From contig VXBA01000900.1 of assembly GCA_013399895.1 (NCBI GenBank), positions 124,001-188,000 of the forward strand: a stretch of DNA of 64,000 nt. The letters are read 5' to 3'. The number at the start of each line of letters is the position of its first letter. Within the stretch, counting starts at the first letter, position 1. A model generated the notes under the pieces. That model saw nothing but the letters and a program-made list of their open reading frames with translations. It made no database searches and was not told the DNA's origin. Source of the stretch: Serilophus lunatus. Lineage: Eukaryota; Chordata; Aves; Passeriformes; Eurylaimidae. This document shows positions 50,813 through 64,000 of this stretch, piece after piece. The position numbers and the translations under genes are program-made.

Positions 50813-51196
50813 CACGTTGGAGACAACTTTTGACAGCACTGTGACAACTGAAGTGAATGGGAGAAGCATACCGAGCTTGTCAAGCCGATCGACCCCGGTG
50901 ACTTGGAGGCTGGGACAAGCCAGTCCTCGGCTGCAGGCAGGAGATGCCCCGTCCTTGGGCGCTGGTTATTCTCGCAGCAGTGCAAGTCGCTTCATACACA
51001 CAGACCCTTCTCGATTCATGTACACTACACCACTTCGCCGAGCAGCTGTTTCTCGCCTTGGAAATATCTCACAGATTGACATGAGTGAGAAAGGAAGTGG
51101 TGATTTGGACATATCCTCTGAAGCTGATGTTGGTGGCTACATGAGTGATGGAGACATTCTTGGGAAAAGCCTGAGAACTGATGACATCAATAGCGG
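50813..51196 (+). CDS. NAV3: Neuron navigator 3, 384-base exon
   Basis: The exon lies between TCTGTTTGTCAG and GTAAGC. It completes Ser and reads TLETTFDSTVTTEVNGRSIP, then TPVTWRLGQASPRLQAGDAP, SRFIHTDPSRFMYTTPLRRA, AVSRLGNISQIDMSEK, and GGYMSDGDILGKSLRTDDIN before a split Gly. Every block matches NAV3, and the LRRAAVSRLGN form separates it from NAV2. It is phase 2 to phase 2 and divisible by three, so it could be skipped in frame. It belongs to the Ser-rich central region of both long and short forms, and no folded domain is known here. Confidence 0.97.
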
Positions 51197-54100
51197 GTAA
51201 GCAGCACTTTTTCTGCATTTGAACTAAGGCATGATTGGTAGGTTTAATAAGATTTTTCAAAAAAATTCTTGCAAGTGGAAGTTACATTACAGCTGTAATA
51301 TTAAAGTATAGATATTAAAAAAAACCTCCTCTAATCTGCCACTGGCTTCAAATTCTGTTCTCCTTCAACATCAAGATGACTTTGCTGTGAACTTTGATAA
51401 GAGGGATAAATTTTATTACTTACTGGAATTTCTTAGTTATATGGTAAACCATCATTTTGCACTGCTTTCTCTGGGATGGGTCTTCTTCTGGTGTTTTTGT
51501 CTTGTTTGAGGTGGTAAATATGGTATTGGATCCAGTGAATGAAAAGCTGCTGACAGCACTGAATTTTTGTGTTTCCACTTCAAATATTGTCTAACGTAGT
51601 CTGTGTGATAGGCCTTTATTGCAAGTTTTCAGCTGTGCCTATAATCTGAGTAGTAGGAATATCTTTCCGTAGAAGACTAGATCAGTTACTCTCTTAGAAT
51701 ATCCAGGAAGGAGAATCACAATTTTTGTTTATGTTTCCATAATCAGTTGAGTGACTCTGGGTTACTGTATTCCTTGTGTTTCAGATTACTGTTTGACAGT
51801 TCTTATATCAATCTTGGAACACAAGTCACTTCATTCCTATGTATGTTAGAACTCTTAAGCGCATCATCAAAAAAAAGAAAAGACATGTTATGATTTTACT
51901 CATGCTTCAACTACTATTCAGTGCTGCTGTTGGCATCTCAAGGCTGCTTAGTGACTGAGGTAACAGTGTTGAACAGAAGGCCCATAGAGTACACAGTCCC
52001 ATCAAACTATTTCACTCTCCATAAATTTAGAATTCTTGCTGTCAATCTAATCTCTTAGTTTGAAGTATAGCTATGGTTAGAGAATAGTGGCTGATGAAAA
52101 TGAATATGATACATTCCTGAAGGCAAATCTTAGTCTGTGATCAAAGGTCTCTCTAGTGTAGTGTCTCACCTCAGGCACCATCTACAGATAATGCATCTAA
52201 AGATTTCTAGAGAAGGCATAACTACGAAGAAAGCATATTCCTATATCTCCCTGGTCCACTGTTTCAGTGGTCTGTGTATGAAGCGCTGCTGACAAAGTTG
52301 TCCGCAGGTTGTCCGCAGCATAGCATTGATTACTGTCAGGTAGGATGCTATATTCACGTGTGCTAGAAAAGAGGAAATACATATGGAAAATGTGATACTT
52401 TAATGTCTGAGGACCTTTTATCTTAAAGGAAATATTAATGCTGTCTTTGACAGATGCATGATTTTACTTGAAATAAAAAAGGGAATCCTTTGCAGAGCCT
52501 GATAAGTTGTATTAATTAGCTTATCACATTGAAGGATGAATATAGTCATCTTGTGTGAGTTTTCTTTGCATCTGTAATAAGGATGACTCAATTGATAGTA
52601 AGCTGCAATGTGCTCGATTAACATTTTTAGGTGCAGAAAATGTTAAAAACAATTTAATAAACCCTGAAATTTCAGGATTCACTGAGGCATGTAAAGTCTT
52701 ATCTCATTTATGCCTCTTCCATTATCAGTTTAATTACTTTAAACACTTGGGGACATGAGTGCAGCAGGAATTAGAAATTAGTGCAAAGAAGGCCTGTTGC
52801 GCTTGTTAATTCTCTCCGTTCAGCCCTTACTTATACAGGGAAAAAAATCCATATAGTCTGGATTGCGTTCAAACCACAGCTAAATTTAATATGTAATTCC
52901 AGAGCTTTGGAATCCACTGAATCATTCAAGCCTAACTAAATGATCTGCCAAAAAATTCTGAATTTTTTCTTTAATAAAAGGATGAACCTAGTATGTAAGT
53001 GTGACTGTTACTTTAACTTTGGAAATAAATGTGAAGTTACCTTTTCCAAGGTTGAGTTACCAAGGTTTCAGAAATCCCATGCTGATCTGAAAGCCAGATC
53101 TTACCCATGTGTAAAACGCCTCAAAGTTTTGTTAAAAATAATCAAATAAACCCTTTGTGTTTTAACACACTTGAGATTATCTTCATCAAGATTGCCACCC
53201 AGAGCACCATGCCTTCTCAGACAGGAACTGTCAGACAGGGCTACACTACCATATCCTTGCTCTCAAGACCTGTGTAGAGTTAATAAAATTAGATGTTTGT
53301 GTACTCGGACACACATTTTGTCTGAAAGACAGGTTTGAGAGGCACCATTTAATGGCTCAAGGAGAACATGCATTAAAGATTATTTGAATTGTGAGTGAGC
53401 TCCAGTAGATCACTGTAGCCATCAACCTAGCATTGAGACTACACCTATTTCAGTAAGCCCAATTTTAATTTGAATAGGTTCACTGAGGTATACCGATTTT
53501 TTTTCTGTATATGTATGCTTCTATGTTAAGTGCCACACATATGCATGGTCCTCCACAAATAAATTTATGCTAACTCTGTTGTACATTAAAGTTATGAAAA
53601 AATGCAAAAGAGAAACATAAAGAACAAGAGCCTAATAGGTAAGAGATTTTAATGAGAGCTTCTTTGGGAAAATAATGGACAAGTCTTGAGAGTGGAACAG
53701 GCTTGTGATGCTGCTCAGTTATAAGTGCCAAAACCTCCCACTGAAACAACTAAACTGCAGGTAGACATTCCAGAATTCACAAACGTTTAATGGTTCTCAA
53801 GTGAGTAAATAGCAATATGCTCCCTGTTTGATTTATTAGACATTCATTGTAATGTGAAGTGGTGGGAACCAAACAAAGGGAACACAGACAGAAAACTATT
53901 CTTTAATATCATGGAAGGTGTACAGTGGATATCTCTTTCATATCTGAAGAATTGCATCCCAGCAGGGACTACTGATTTATGTTCCTAATTTTTGTTCCCA
54001 CTGAGATGAATGCTACTGAATTTTGTCTTTTTTTTTTTTTTTCTTTTCTTTTTTTAACTGGAGCTATTCTTTGATAGCTTAAAATGTGTTTAAAATTTTT

Positions 54101-54373
54101 GAAGATACTTGGGGGCTTCAGACTAAATACATTTTAGTAGAACATACTGGCCTGTAAGCCATCACAGAAAAAGGGAAATGATCCTAGAAAATAGGCAGAT
54201 ATCCAATCTCCCTGTGCTGGGCACACAAAGTGGGAGCATTTAGTATAAGCCTACCATCTAACAGGACAACCTGTACCTTAAACATTTGAATTTCACAGTT
54301 CATTAACTTTGGAGTGAAACACAGTTGCCAGATGGCTGCATTTCCCACTGATTGACCACATTCTCTTTTTCAG
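51197..54373 (+). other. NAV3: NAV3 intron (3.2 kb)
   Basis: An intron from GTAAGC to CTTTTTCAG. It is AT-rich, with a T-rich low-complexity tract at about 54028-54056 and no clear transposon. The ORFs within it are short and unrelated to any family I recognise. Confidence 0.85.
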
Positions 54374-54493
54374 GTACATGACAGATGGAGGACTCAACCT
54401 ATATACAAGAAGTCTGAACCGAATACCAGACCTAGCTGCCTCTCGAGACGTCATTCAGAGAGGGGTTCATGATGTGACTGTGGATGCAGACAG
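54374..54493 (+). CDS. NAV3: Neuron navigator 3, 120-base exon
   Basis: The exon lies between CTTTTTCAG and GTAACA. It completes Gly and reads YMTDGGLNLYTRSLNRIPDL, then AASRDVIQRGVHDVTVDAD with a split Ser codon at the end. The match is to NAV3 (NAV2 has a clearly different second half). It is phase 2 on both sides and divisible by three. The corresponding stretch is absent from NAV1, where the preceding segment runs straight on to a WDESSSISSG-type sequence. This suggests an exon that is lost or skippable within the family. The next expected exon, starting WDDSSSVSSG, is not in the window. Confidence 0.96.
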
Positions 54494-56563
54494 GTAACAG
54501 TGCTTTGCTAAGTAAAAAGCTATCCGAGCTTTATAAATATTTTGCGTCCTTCATACCTGCTTGGTTTCTGAGACAACAGCATAGAAAACACCACAGTGGG
54601 TGGGGAAAAAAGCAAATGTCTCACACAGGAGTAACACTTAGGAAGAATTTTTTGTGGAATATGTAAGAGAAAATATTAAGAAGCCTAGACCTTATTTGTA
54701 ATCTTGATTTTCAAAATGGGACATGATTTTTGCAGGTTGGCTTATCAGTTGATGAGCATAGGGAGAATGCACATGGTCGTGAGACAACAGAAAGTTCTGT
54801 GTGTTTAGTAATATGGGTCCAAACATTCATTTGGAGCTGGCTGGAACCACCTACCAAGACCACCAAGGTGATCTTGTCCACCTGTTTTGCCCTTTGCAGG
54901 TATCATAAAAAGGCAGTACCCTCAAGGAGTGGGAAACTAGAATTTGGGTTCCATTACATTATATATGCAATGTGAAAAAAAGAAACAACTCTATCCTGCC
55001 ATTATACACATATATATATATTTGTGTGAGCATAAAAACAATACTACATCTGCGGATTAGACAAGTGTTTTCTGTTTCTTTCCCTCGAGCTTCAAGTAGA
55101 TTCATATTGGTGGCTTTTATCTATGCCTGAGAAATAAAAATTCATAACCCTACTTTTGCAGAACTTAAAGCTGTTAGCTCTGAGGTTTTGGTTAGACCAT
55201 TGCAGAGATAGGGAACAGCTTTGAAATTTGGCAGTCTTCAGTTTTAGGGGGTTGATTTCAGTCCCATTTTTTAAAAATGAATTTTCCTTTAGGAGTGGTT
55301 CTGGTTTTATAAACCCAGAAATTAGTTGGAGAATTTCAAGAATGATTACCTGGATATATCTTTTACTTTTCACATTTTCTGATGAAAATATACCTGTGAT
55401 GTGAGTCAGGAATACTCTGCATTAGTCAAACAGTGCGTGCAATGCATCAGTATAAAGGATATAATTTTTGTCTAGAGAACCAGTTACTTAAAAAAGAAAG
55501 TTGCTTTAGCTGACATCATAGCATTTGTTGACCTTGCAGAAAAAGTCTACTTTAGATAGAAATGCAAATGAACAGGGCTAGGTTCTTTGGAATGCAAGCA
55601 TTGATGTGTTCAGTAGGCATTTAAGAAAGTAATTTGGATACAACTCAGGCCGTAACATAAGGAGAAAATGAGAAATGAGATGTGGGAAGGAAGGACTTTT
55701 GTGGAGCTCTGTATGTGAGAACCTTAAGCTCAAAGTGGGAGAGAGGGTAGAAAATTTAGAGGCTAGCAGTCAAGTAATTAAAGACAGAGAATGTTGCTAG
55801 TGCCAACATTTTTGTATGTCTCCACTTTTTTTTCACCTGGGAGTGAAGTTGTTAGAGCTCTTCCCACCACAAAATATTCATACCTAGGTTTCAAACTATG
55901 TGCATTTTCCCTGAAAAAAAAGAGGTCCATATTAAGGAGTTTTTTACTTTTTCTTAGTATTCCTCAGGTTCTAGAAGTTTTGGTTTGTTCATACATCTGT
56001 GTCTGTCTAGCTAAATACATAGTGCTGAAAGCTACTCTACTTCTGAGTCTATTGTTTGCCAGGTTGTAGAGTAATGAGTTCAAACCTGTCAAGAGATTGT
56101 TCTGGATCTTCAGGGAAAATTTTACTAAATTCATGCAAGATAGTAGGCTTTAAAAATGAAATTAATGGGTATTTGGGAAAGATTTGTATATCTCAACAAC
56201 TAAAATCTCTATATAGCCCATCTTCATTATGCATTTGCAAACATTAGCAAATGCATTCTTGACATTAGTAAACTGCATGAGCATGCCTCAAAATAATTTT
56301 TGAGCTTAAAGTCTGCAAATGTGAAGCAGGACTTGCTTCAATTAATTACTGTTTTCCCTTACACTAAGCAAGAAAGCTGGATTCCTGTGCTCTTCTAGAC
56401 CCTCTTAAGTGTGGTTTCATGGAACAAAATATGGTAATATGTAATTAAAAATTTTACCATAATACACAGGCATAAGGTATTTAAATTATGGCTATTCAGA
56501 CAGTTTTGGCATTCCCTTGTTGTCCAGTTGTGTTTGGGATCCCTTAAAATGGAATCATCAATT

Positions 56564-56914
56564 TGGTGGTGTCAGGGATCGGAACCCTCTGAAACCACAA
56601 CTTCCAACAAAACATACTGGCCTTGTGTGCATGGTGCTGATCCAGAAGATATAGGAAAGAAAGACTATATACAAGATTATACAGTGGGCAAATGAACTCC
56701 CAAAATGGAGTCTCCTGGAGCCTCTCCTTTATTGCAAATTCATCTGGTTTTACAGTCCAAAGATTGTTTAGGTTAACATAGCCAATAGACAAGAGGAAAG
56801 GTGGTCATGTGTCACTGTCTCAGAGCCACAGGACAGTCACAAGATGATGTTTACATACCTAAGATATTATATCATAGTCCTGGACATGCTGTATTAATAA
56901 TTTAATATACTACA
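56564..56914 (-). mobile_element. Probable endogenous retrovirus LTR, minus strand
   Basis: On the minus strand a polypurine stretch (GGTGAGGGAA, 56915-56924) is followed at once by TGTAGTATATT, which looks like a polypurine tract and the 5' end of a 3' LTR. Further along are an ATTGG (inverted CCAAT) motif and AATAAAG (TTTATT on + at 56728-56733). The segment closes with CCCTGACACCACCA. At about 350 bases it is the size of a short avian LTR. No target duplication and no gag, pol or env reading frames were found, so it would be a truncated relic. The borders are inferred. Confidence 0.5.
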
Positions 56915-57127
56915 TTCCCTCACCTTTAAATGCATTATTTTTACAAACTTAATAATTCTTTGTTGACATGGTTTTTGTTTTGGGGTTTTTTAATGTATAA
57001 GTGTGTCACTCCTTGAAAAAGATAAAGTTGCTTAGAAGTGGAAAATATAAATATTTTTATGAGTTCTGATGGTAATAAAACAACATGCTTACCAAAATGG
57101 ATTGCAAAAGAAGTTGTTGTAGGTTAA

Positions 57128-57156
57128 ACACACACACACACACACACACGCACACA
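57128..57156. repeat. (CA)n microsatellite
   Basis: About 14 CA units are interrupted once by CG. It is a simple dinucleotide repeat in an intron, likely polymorphic. Confidence 0.95.
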
Positions 57157-60100
57157 GGAAATTATTTATGCAGATCTTCAACAATGTTTGCCACATTTTT
57201 GATGTGAAATCAGGTGGAAAAAAGCATTAGAGATTGCTGAGTCTCTCACTCTGTTTGGCAGGGTTGGTCTTAGTCCTTCACAACACTGGGGGTACTTGAG
57301 ATTTCACCTAATCTCACATAACATTTTACAACTCTTTTTTCTACTCTGAACAAAAAGTAAGAACTTGTGTTGCGGCTTCAGAGTATGCCTTGCCATTGGT
57401 ATGACTGACTTCTGTGAAAGAGGATTATTCTTCTCTTTATCATCCTTGTAGATATATGAAGGTCATACGCATTTTCCTGTGGTATCGTTAGCGTGTACCT
57501 TTTTCATAACTGGCATGATTTGCTCTGGCCTTTACAACAGTAAAGGACTCTATTGACATATCTTTTCAGGTAGAAAAAAAATAAATTATATGCTGCAAAT
57601 ATCTGATTTATGTTAGTAAGCAGGAGAGAAGTTCAGTATTTGGCCATCAGTAAAGCCAGCATTGATAACAGTAATCCCACGTTTTTCATGAGGATTCTAT
57701 TTTTGTCTTTCAACATGAATTGCAGTTTCTGCCTATACTTTAAAACCTTTTCTGACAGTACAGTATTTTTCAGAAACATGGGCTGGTATTTCCAAGGGTA
57801 ATGTCATTTCTGGTAAATTTATACTTTCAGACTGATTCTCATTTCATGGATAATATAAAAAACCAACCAGATCACCAGTTTGATGATGCTCTAAATTGGT
57901 TTCAGATAGCACCTGCATCTCCACATCTTGCAAAAAAAAAAAAAAGGATTGAAGGACCTCCATGTGGAAACGTAGACTGAGAGAGCTCATCCAAATAATA
58001 ATATTAAATTGTTCTTTGAACAACTTCATAAAAAGTTAAATTCATGAAGGCAATGTAAGCCAAGGCTTCAGTGTTGCTTCCATACTGCTCCGTAAAGCAT
58101 ATAGGTGTAGAAAGGAGTACAGCAAGCTTGCTTGTTCTAGGGAAAGAATTGTAATGGTTCTTGTAATTGTAATTGTAAAGGCTGAAGGGATGCTGACAGT
58201 ATCAGAAGTCAACAGTTTTTCATTCTTGTTTAGATTTTTTTCTAACTAGGATTTTTTTGTTTGTTTGTTCATTAATGCTTATTCCTTGCAACTTGCCTTG
58301 CTTTAGTTACCATAAGAAATTAATTAGAGAGGAAGATGGATTTTCTGCAACAGGTAAAATGTAAGACATGGCTGAGAGGATTCTCAGGGGTATGGTATGG
58401 TATGACTTCTGATTTATTGTCCTGTCTTCTTCCTCTATACTCTAGCATTTGCCTCCTAAGACTCTTGGAGGGAGTATTTGAGGAACATTCTCGGAGTTCA
58501 AAACCCTTTTCAAAGTAAGATGAGCCAAAAGAGATTACATGTAAACACATAAAATTATGTTCTTGGGAAGAATAAGGTTTATTGAAAAATAAGTACTAAT
58601 TTCCAAATTATCCTGTGATGTTCATAAAAACTTTTAGGGAAGTTTAAGCCCTGTTACAAGGGAATATAGCTCCAGTGAGTTCAACCATTGCCCTCATATC
58701 TGGCAAATTTAGTGCACTGTATCATTAGCCACAGTTTTCCTCACTTTCGCTACTCAATGGTCAACATAGGTTGTACAAGCACTTTCCCCTCACACTCCTT
58801 GAATGCAGTATCCTTTCTTTTTCCCCTTTTTCTTGGATAAAACACAAAGTTTTAAAGATAGATTCGATGCAATAACCAAGTAGCTGAAGTGGGTCATGAT
58901 AAAAGCACACTAAGCAGCATGAACTCAGTCCCCATAACAGAGTTCTTGCACACAAGGGGTCTTTCAAATGCTTCCACCATCTGTTATGTGCAGAAGATTT
59001 GGAAGTTATCTCAGACTAACTGAGGCTGGCCTGTTTATTCTCAGCTGAACCATAACAACCATGACATATTTTTAATTATAACTATAATAATTCCAGATTT
59101 TGCTTGTAGTTTTTTAACAAACTTCCTCTATGAATGCCTGTAAATCTTCTTGCGTTTGTCTGAGTAGATGAGCCTTGAATGGAATACTGTACCTTTGGAA
59201 ATGTAACTTTTTCAGAGTTCACATAGGCATTAAAGTGGGAGCCCTACTTCATAAGGCTGGTTGTATCACATCATGAACAGTAAACTGAAAACTCAGTAGA
59301 ATACAATACCTGTTTTTATAGTGTATGGTTTGAGCAGCACATTGAAATTGCTGGTGTAACTTGGAATTTAACCCACTGGGATGTTGATCAGTGGATGGAC
59401 ATGCTGTATGTTTTGTCTTTCAATCCAGATGCTTCTGTGTAACGTGTATGACTGTACTAATACCGTGCTCTCTGCCATGTGTCTCTGCAGTTTGGTATTG
59501 ATGTGACCATTGTTCTGCCATGTTGCAACTATTACATGTTCAGTTTGCTGCTTCTGGTACCAGAGCAGGATTTACTATGGATAAAGGAATTGTATATGCC
59601 ACAGTATTGAACACATTCAGCCCCTCTACCTTTTCCTTTGTCTACCAACGTTTCAGGTCTGTTTGAAATTGGTACCAGTGTCTATAGCAATAAATACAAG
59701 TATTCATCCCATACATATGAAATAATGAATAATAAACCAAAAAATAGGTATACCTATTTCTTGCTAAGACTTTCTTGGGCAAAACTGAGTTTTGCTGCAA
59801 ATCCACCGTGCTGCATAGGGAGGCTTCCTATGCCTCTTCACTTGCCTTCACTACTAAGTATGCCTATTTTGTGCACAATCTAAAAAGTTAATTGAAGACC
59901 TTAAAGTTGGCTTGTTTCATACAGTCGTGTGATCTGCTATAATTTTCTTGGTGGTGATGTTACAGTATTAGTAATTTCCTAGGATACTGAAATAATTTAA
60001 ATCTATACCTCACTGCTTTTGCAGTTAGTATTCAAATATCTACAGAAACTGTAATTATGAAATGTCTCCTGTGAAGCAATTTAAATTTTAAAGTGTTTTT

Positions 60101-63100
60101 ACTGTTATTGTTGCTCTTCTATACTTTAAATCTTCTGTAATTTCTTTTCACAGCTGTTGCTGTTAGCATTTCCCACCATTTAATTTTTTATTATTCTCAA
60201 GTGATCCTTCATTTTCATAGTCTCTGGTGCAAATCTTACCTCATCTTGCATCTGCTAGGCTGTCAAGAAAGTTACTCATTAGAAATATCTATTTCAATGT
60301 GTATCTCGTTTTTTATTGTTTTTGCAAAGTATGGATGCTGAATTTAAGTGCCTAAAGCACAAATATGTGTGTATCCATACAAAAGGGGCAAAATATTTGT
60401 GTCAAAAGGAGTATTCCTGGGTTTTTTAGCTCATTATGCTGGTAAGTACTCAGGATCATTTGAGGCTGAATTCCTTATTTTCAAAATCAAAATGAGGAAT
60501 AGAATATTATGATTTTGTACAAAATTATTAGTATAGATTGTTATTTGAATTAGTATGATTTGTTTCTGGACATGCTTTCAAAATTCAGGATTTGGAAAAT
60601 ATAGAATAAACACAGCAACTGGACTTTGATCTAATTTTGTGAGGTTCCCCCTTTCTCAGTAGCTTAAATATCTAATATCTATGAACCACAAACCAAAGCA
60701 CTGAAGTTTTTACCAACTGTGTGTTTTTTAGGTTCATATACTTTATTAATAGCAGCAACATAAACAAACTGCATTGTTAGCATGCTGTCTTTAGTACTTT
60801 AAACTGTCATGATCCTGCAACATCATGTCTGCAGACACATTTCTTTTCGCCCTGCTTGCAAAAGAAAATTACACTCAGAAAAGGAAAGAACAGTGCATGG
60901 CAGATGTTTACTTTAAAACAAGACCAAGCTGCAAGTGATTATGCGAAATTAATAACAAATTAAGCTTTTGCTTTTTTAGATTCTGTTAAGTGGCAGAAAG
61001 AGGGAGAACATCAACAAATTTCAGTTTAAATAGGAATTAATAGAAATAAGTTTTTGGGCTTTTGCAAAGAAAACAAGCCAGTTACATTTTCATGCTATGC
61101 TAAAGGAGCCGAGCATAGAGTTTGCTATAGGATCGTTAAACAAAAGATTGGCTGTTTATAGCTGACACATAACAATCCCACAAAGCTTCTTAAAAGAGGG
61201 TGGTGTGGGCCTAAGTATTAATGGTGTGCAGTCTGATGATATTCTTCTGCTTATTTCAAAATTCAGTTAAATATTTAAAATTGTTTAAAGTGAGAAAGGA
61301 CTTTATCTTTTGTTAACAGATTGCTAATACTTCCCTTCAGAAAAAATAGAGATGATTTATTTTTATTGCAATTTAATTCTGAAAAGAGTATCAATGTATT
61401 TAATGAAAACTTCTCAAAAGTCAGTTTACAGTTTAAGCAGGAGCAACATTTTGGTCCATCGCGGTACTTCATTGTTATCAGCAAAGACTAATATACTGTC
61501 TCTTTATGTTAGAACAAAACATGGGTAACAAGATTTAAATCATTTACTCGAATACCCCAGGCTCAACTATGCAATTAAAGAACTTGAATTTCCCATGTGA
61601 TATGTATTGAGTCCTGAAGTCAATGTCTCGATTTGCTCGATGACTGGAGGAAAAAAATGTCATTTTATTCTCCTGCATGGCTATTTTTAAAAAAATCATA
61701 TTGTAATTTGTAATAAAATAGGGGCAATTGGTATTATAGTTCTGAAATTAACAAGCACAGGGTATTTGAGACAGAAGATTCTTGAGACTGAATACAAAAA
61801 ATAGTGATTTTGATGATTTCGTACAGGAGATAAAGCAGCTTGTGGTTACATGTCTTTTTTCTAAATTGCCTCAGAGACACCTACTTCTTTGTGGTCTAAA
61901 AATTTTCTTGTTTCTTACTTAAGTAATTTTTTAAAGAACTGTTTTTGTAATAGCTACTTTCCAGATTGAGGTAGTTGCATGCTTCTCAAACTAAATATAT
62001 GAATTATAAGAACATTCAAATTAACACTTGTATGGAAAGCAATTAATTTGGAACACTATAAAGAGTCTTTGCATTCAATTTATTATTATTTATTATAAAT
62101 TTACTTTAAAGAAAATACGGATTTGGCAACTTCATCCCTAAAATGATGAGAAACAGGAAAAAATGGACAGCCCCATCATGCTGCAACTTTTATACCCACA
62201 AGAGGTAATGGGAAAGGGATTCCAACAGTTGCTTGCTGTGATCTTATACACTTGCTCTTCCTCCTAGTTGACAAGTGGACAAAATAGGTGGGTGAAAGGA
62301 AGAACAGATTTAAACTAAGCTTAGTATCTTCAGGGTGCAAGTGCACATTTGCTGCTTAAGCTGTAGGGCTACTTACAGTGCACAAGAGGAAAATTGAAAT
62401 GTTTTGACCCTGTCCTTTACAATGTGCAGCTCTCAGAGAAAAACAGTGCTATTCTCTGTCCTGGACATGCAGGAATGGAGTGAAGTTCAATACATTTTTG
62501 TCTGGCAATTGCATTGCAAGATAACTTTATCATTAGTGGTTAAATAAAAGCCAGAATCAAACTGAAAGCTGGTCATGGGTTATCTATGATTAGAGAAAAT
62601 TAAAAGAAGGATGTACCTAAAGATGAGCAGGATAAAAAACATGGGAGCCTTTTCTTTTCCTCGAAAGAGGAGTAGACTTTGAACACTGTAGGCTGGCTAC
62701 AGACAGTGTTGAAAGGAAGAGAGCATGAAGGGTAAGCTGGGAAGAATACAGAGTGGGAGAAATACTGACAGCCAGTGCAGAGAATACCCCACAATGCAGG
62801 ATGCTTGCTGTGGAGTGCAACATATGTTAACCTTTCCTCTTGAAAAAAGTTCCTCCATTTGCTTGTATCAACATTTTACTTCTAAATCTTAACTATGTCA
62901 CCTCTAAATCTTCTTTTGATGGAGAGAGGAAAAGTCAATTCCCCCTCACCAATCTGTTCTCCAAGTGCTATTGTGGAGGCTTCCTGCTCCTCCTGAGCCC
63001 TTTGTGACAACCTCAGTTCCACACAGGGAAATGTTCGGTGCAGCAATGTGCTTGGAGTTTGTTTTCTTTTGAAGTTACAGCACTAGTCTCATCTGTATTT

Positions 63101-64000
63101 AATTGTTAAAATATTAAGTCTTCAAAGATTTCCTTTGTAAACAAAAGATTGTCATAACAATTTAAGCAGGATCAGATGTTTAAACTTGAAGAGTGGAATG
63201 CTTGATGCATTTTACAGAAGGATTTTTACAAAAGGACACAGTATACTTATAATCCAAACCTACTTAGTAGACTGAATAATCTAAAATATATTATATGAAT
63301 GATATTTTTAAAATGTTTCCCTAATTAAATTTACCTTAATAAATAAACTTTTCATCTGTAATCTGTGTGCATCAGCTTTAATTTCCTATGTGCTAAACTC
63401 TCTCTTTTATTCCTTTTGAATGCTTTATGCTGTATGTTTCACACTGCAGAGCAGAATGTAAAATGGCTGCTAACCCTGTGAACTGCCATGTATATAAATT
63501 CATGAAAGCAAAAATTGCTTTACTGCCGTTTAATTACATGTGTAGTGTTGGAAATTACTGCATTGTCCTGGGAAGTGCAATAAATGACAGAACATGTGTT
63601 TGTCATTCCTTAAAGTATTTTATGTAGAAATAAATCTTATTGATATAAGCTAGTCTTTTATGTTTAAATATCCAAACATTTTTGATTAGACAGTCAGTGT
63701 AGTCACTGAAAAGTGAAATTAAAGTATTTCAAATGGATAGGATTTGAAATAGTTTCTGGAAAAGAAACGAGAGTTGGAAAAGTAAGGTATGTATTGTATA
63801 TCTTCTGACAGTTCCTCAATGAACAAATTCATACTGATACATGGGACCTAAAATCTGAATATTTTTTTTTGTTCAAACTGGAAATGCACACACAATTTTT
63901 GTATCAAGGTCATGAACTTTAGGAACAAAATATGAGGAATAAACATGCTTCATTTTTTAAAAGCAAGCCTAGATCTCTTTATAAGACATTCAAATATTAA

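Larger units (their letters stand above)
54494..64000 (+). other. NAV3: NAV3 intron, 5' part (at least 9.5 kb)
   Basis: The intron begins at the GTAACA donor and runs past the window end. It holds an LTR-like fragment at 56564-56914, a CA repeat at 57128-57156 and short A or T homopolymers. I looked for the next NAV3 exon and did not find it. The stretch 57160-64000 shows nothing else I can support. Confidence 0.82.

Noticed and set aside
50263..50844. 193-codon plus-strand ORF running into the 384-base exon
   Set aside because: It is antisense CR1 sequence read through the intron, and the acceptor at 50811-50812 defines the exon.

Overview
The window is about 64 kb of vertebrate genomic DNA, almost certainly from a bird. 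Truncated CR1 retrotransposon copies, many ending in the tandem octamer-like ATTCTRTG tail, are the main recognisable repeat, as in avian genomes. The exons read as neuron navigator 3 (NAV3). I cannot place the species more finely.

The whole window lies inside one gene on the + strand. Eight internal NAV3 coding exons were found by matching the known protein order, AG/GT borders and unbroken reading phase: 924-1101 (end of the calponin-homology domain), 14241-14309, 17026-17165, 24309-25344 (large Ser/Pro/Lys-rich exon with three SxIP-type motifs), 34359-34474, 49875-49983, 50813-51196 and 54374-54493. Neither the start codon of the long protein nor its C-terminal coiled-coil and AAA+ ATPase exons are in the window.

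The most interesting feature is a separate coding exon at 43848-44400, inside the 15.4-kb intron between 34359-34474 and 49875-49983. It begins with its own ATG after an in-frame stop, encodes 184 residues resembling the N-terminus of the paralogue NAV1, and ends at a GTAAGT donor in exactly the phase needed to join the exon at 49875. It therefore looks like an alternative first exon driving a short, CH-less, NAV1-like NAV3 isoform.

The remaining DNA is intron. It contains about nine CR1 pieces (one nested inside another beside an exon), a GC-rich solo LTR at 37902-39350 with a 5-bp target duplication, two further LTR-like segments (about 40440-40900 on + and 56564-56914 on -), a long TTTC microsatellite that ends in a 162-base assembly gap, and smaller simple repeats. 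No RNA genes, CRISPR arrays or independent protein-coding genes could be supported.
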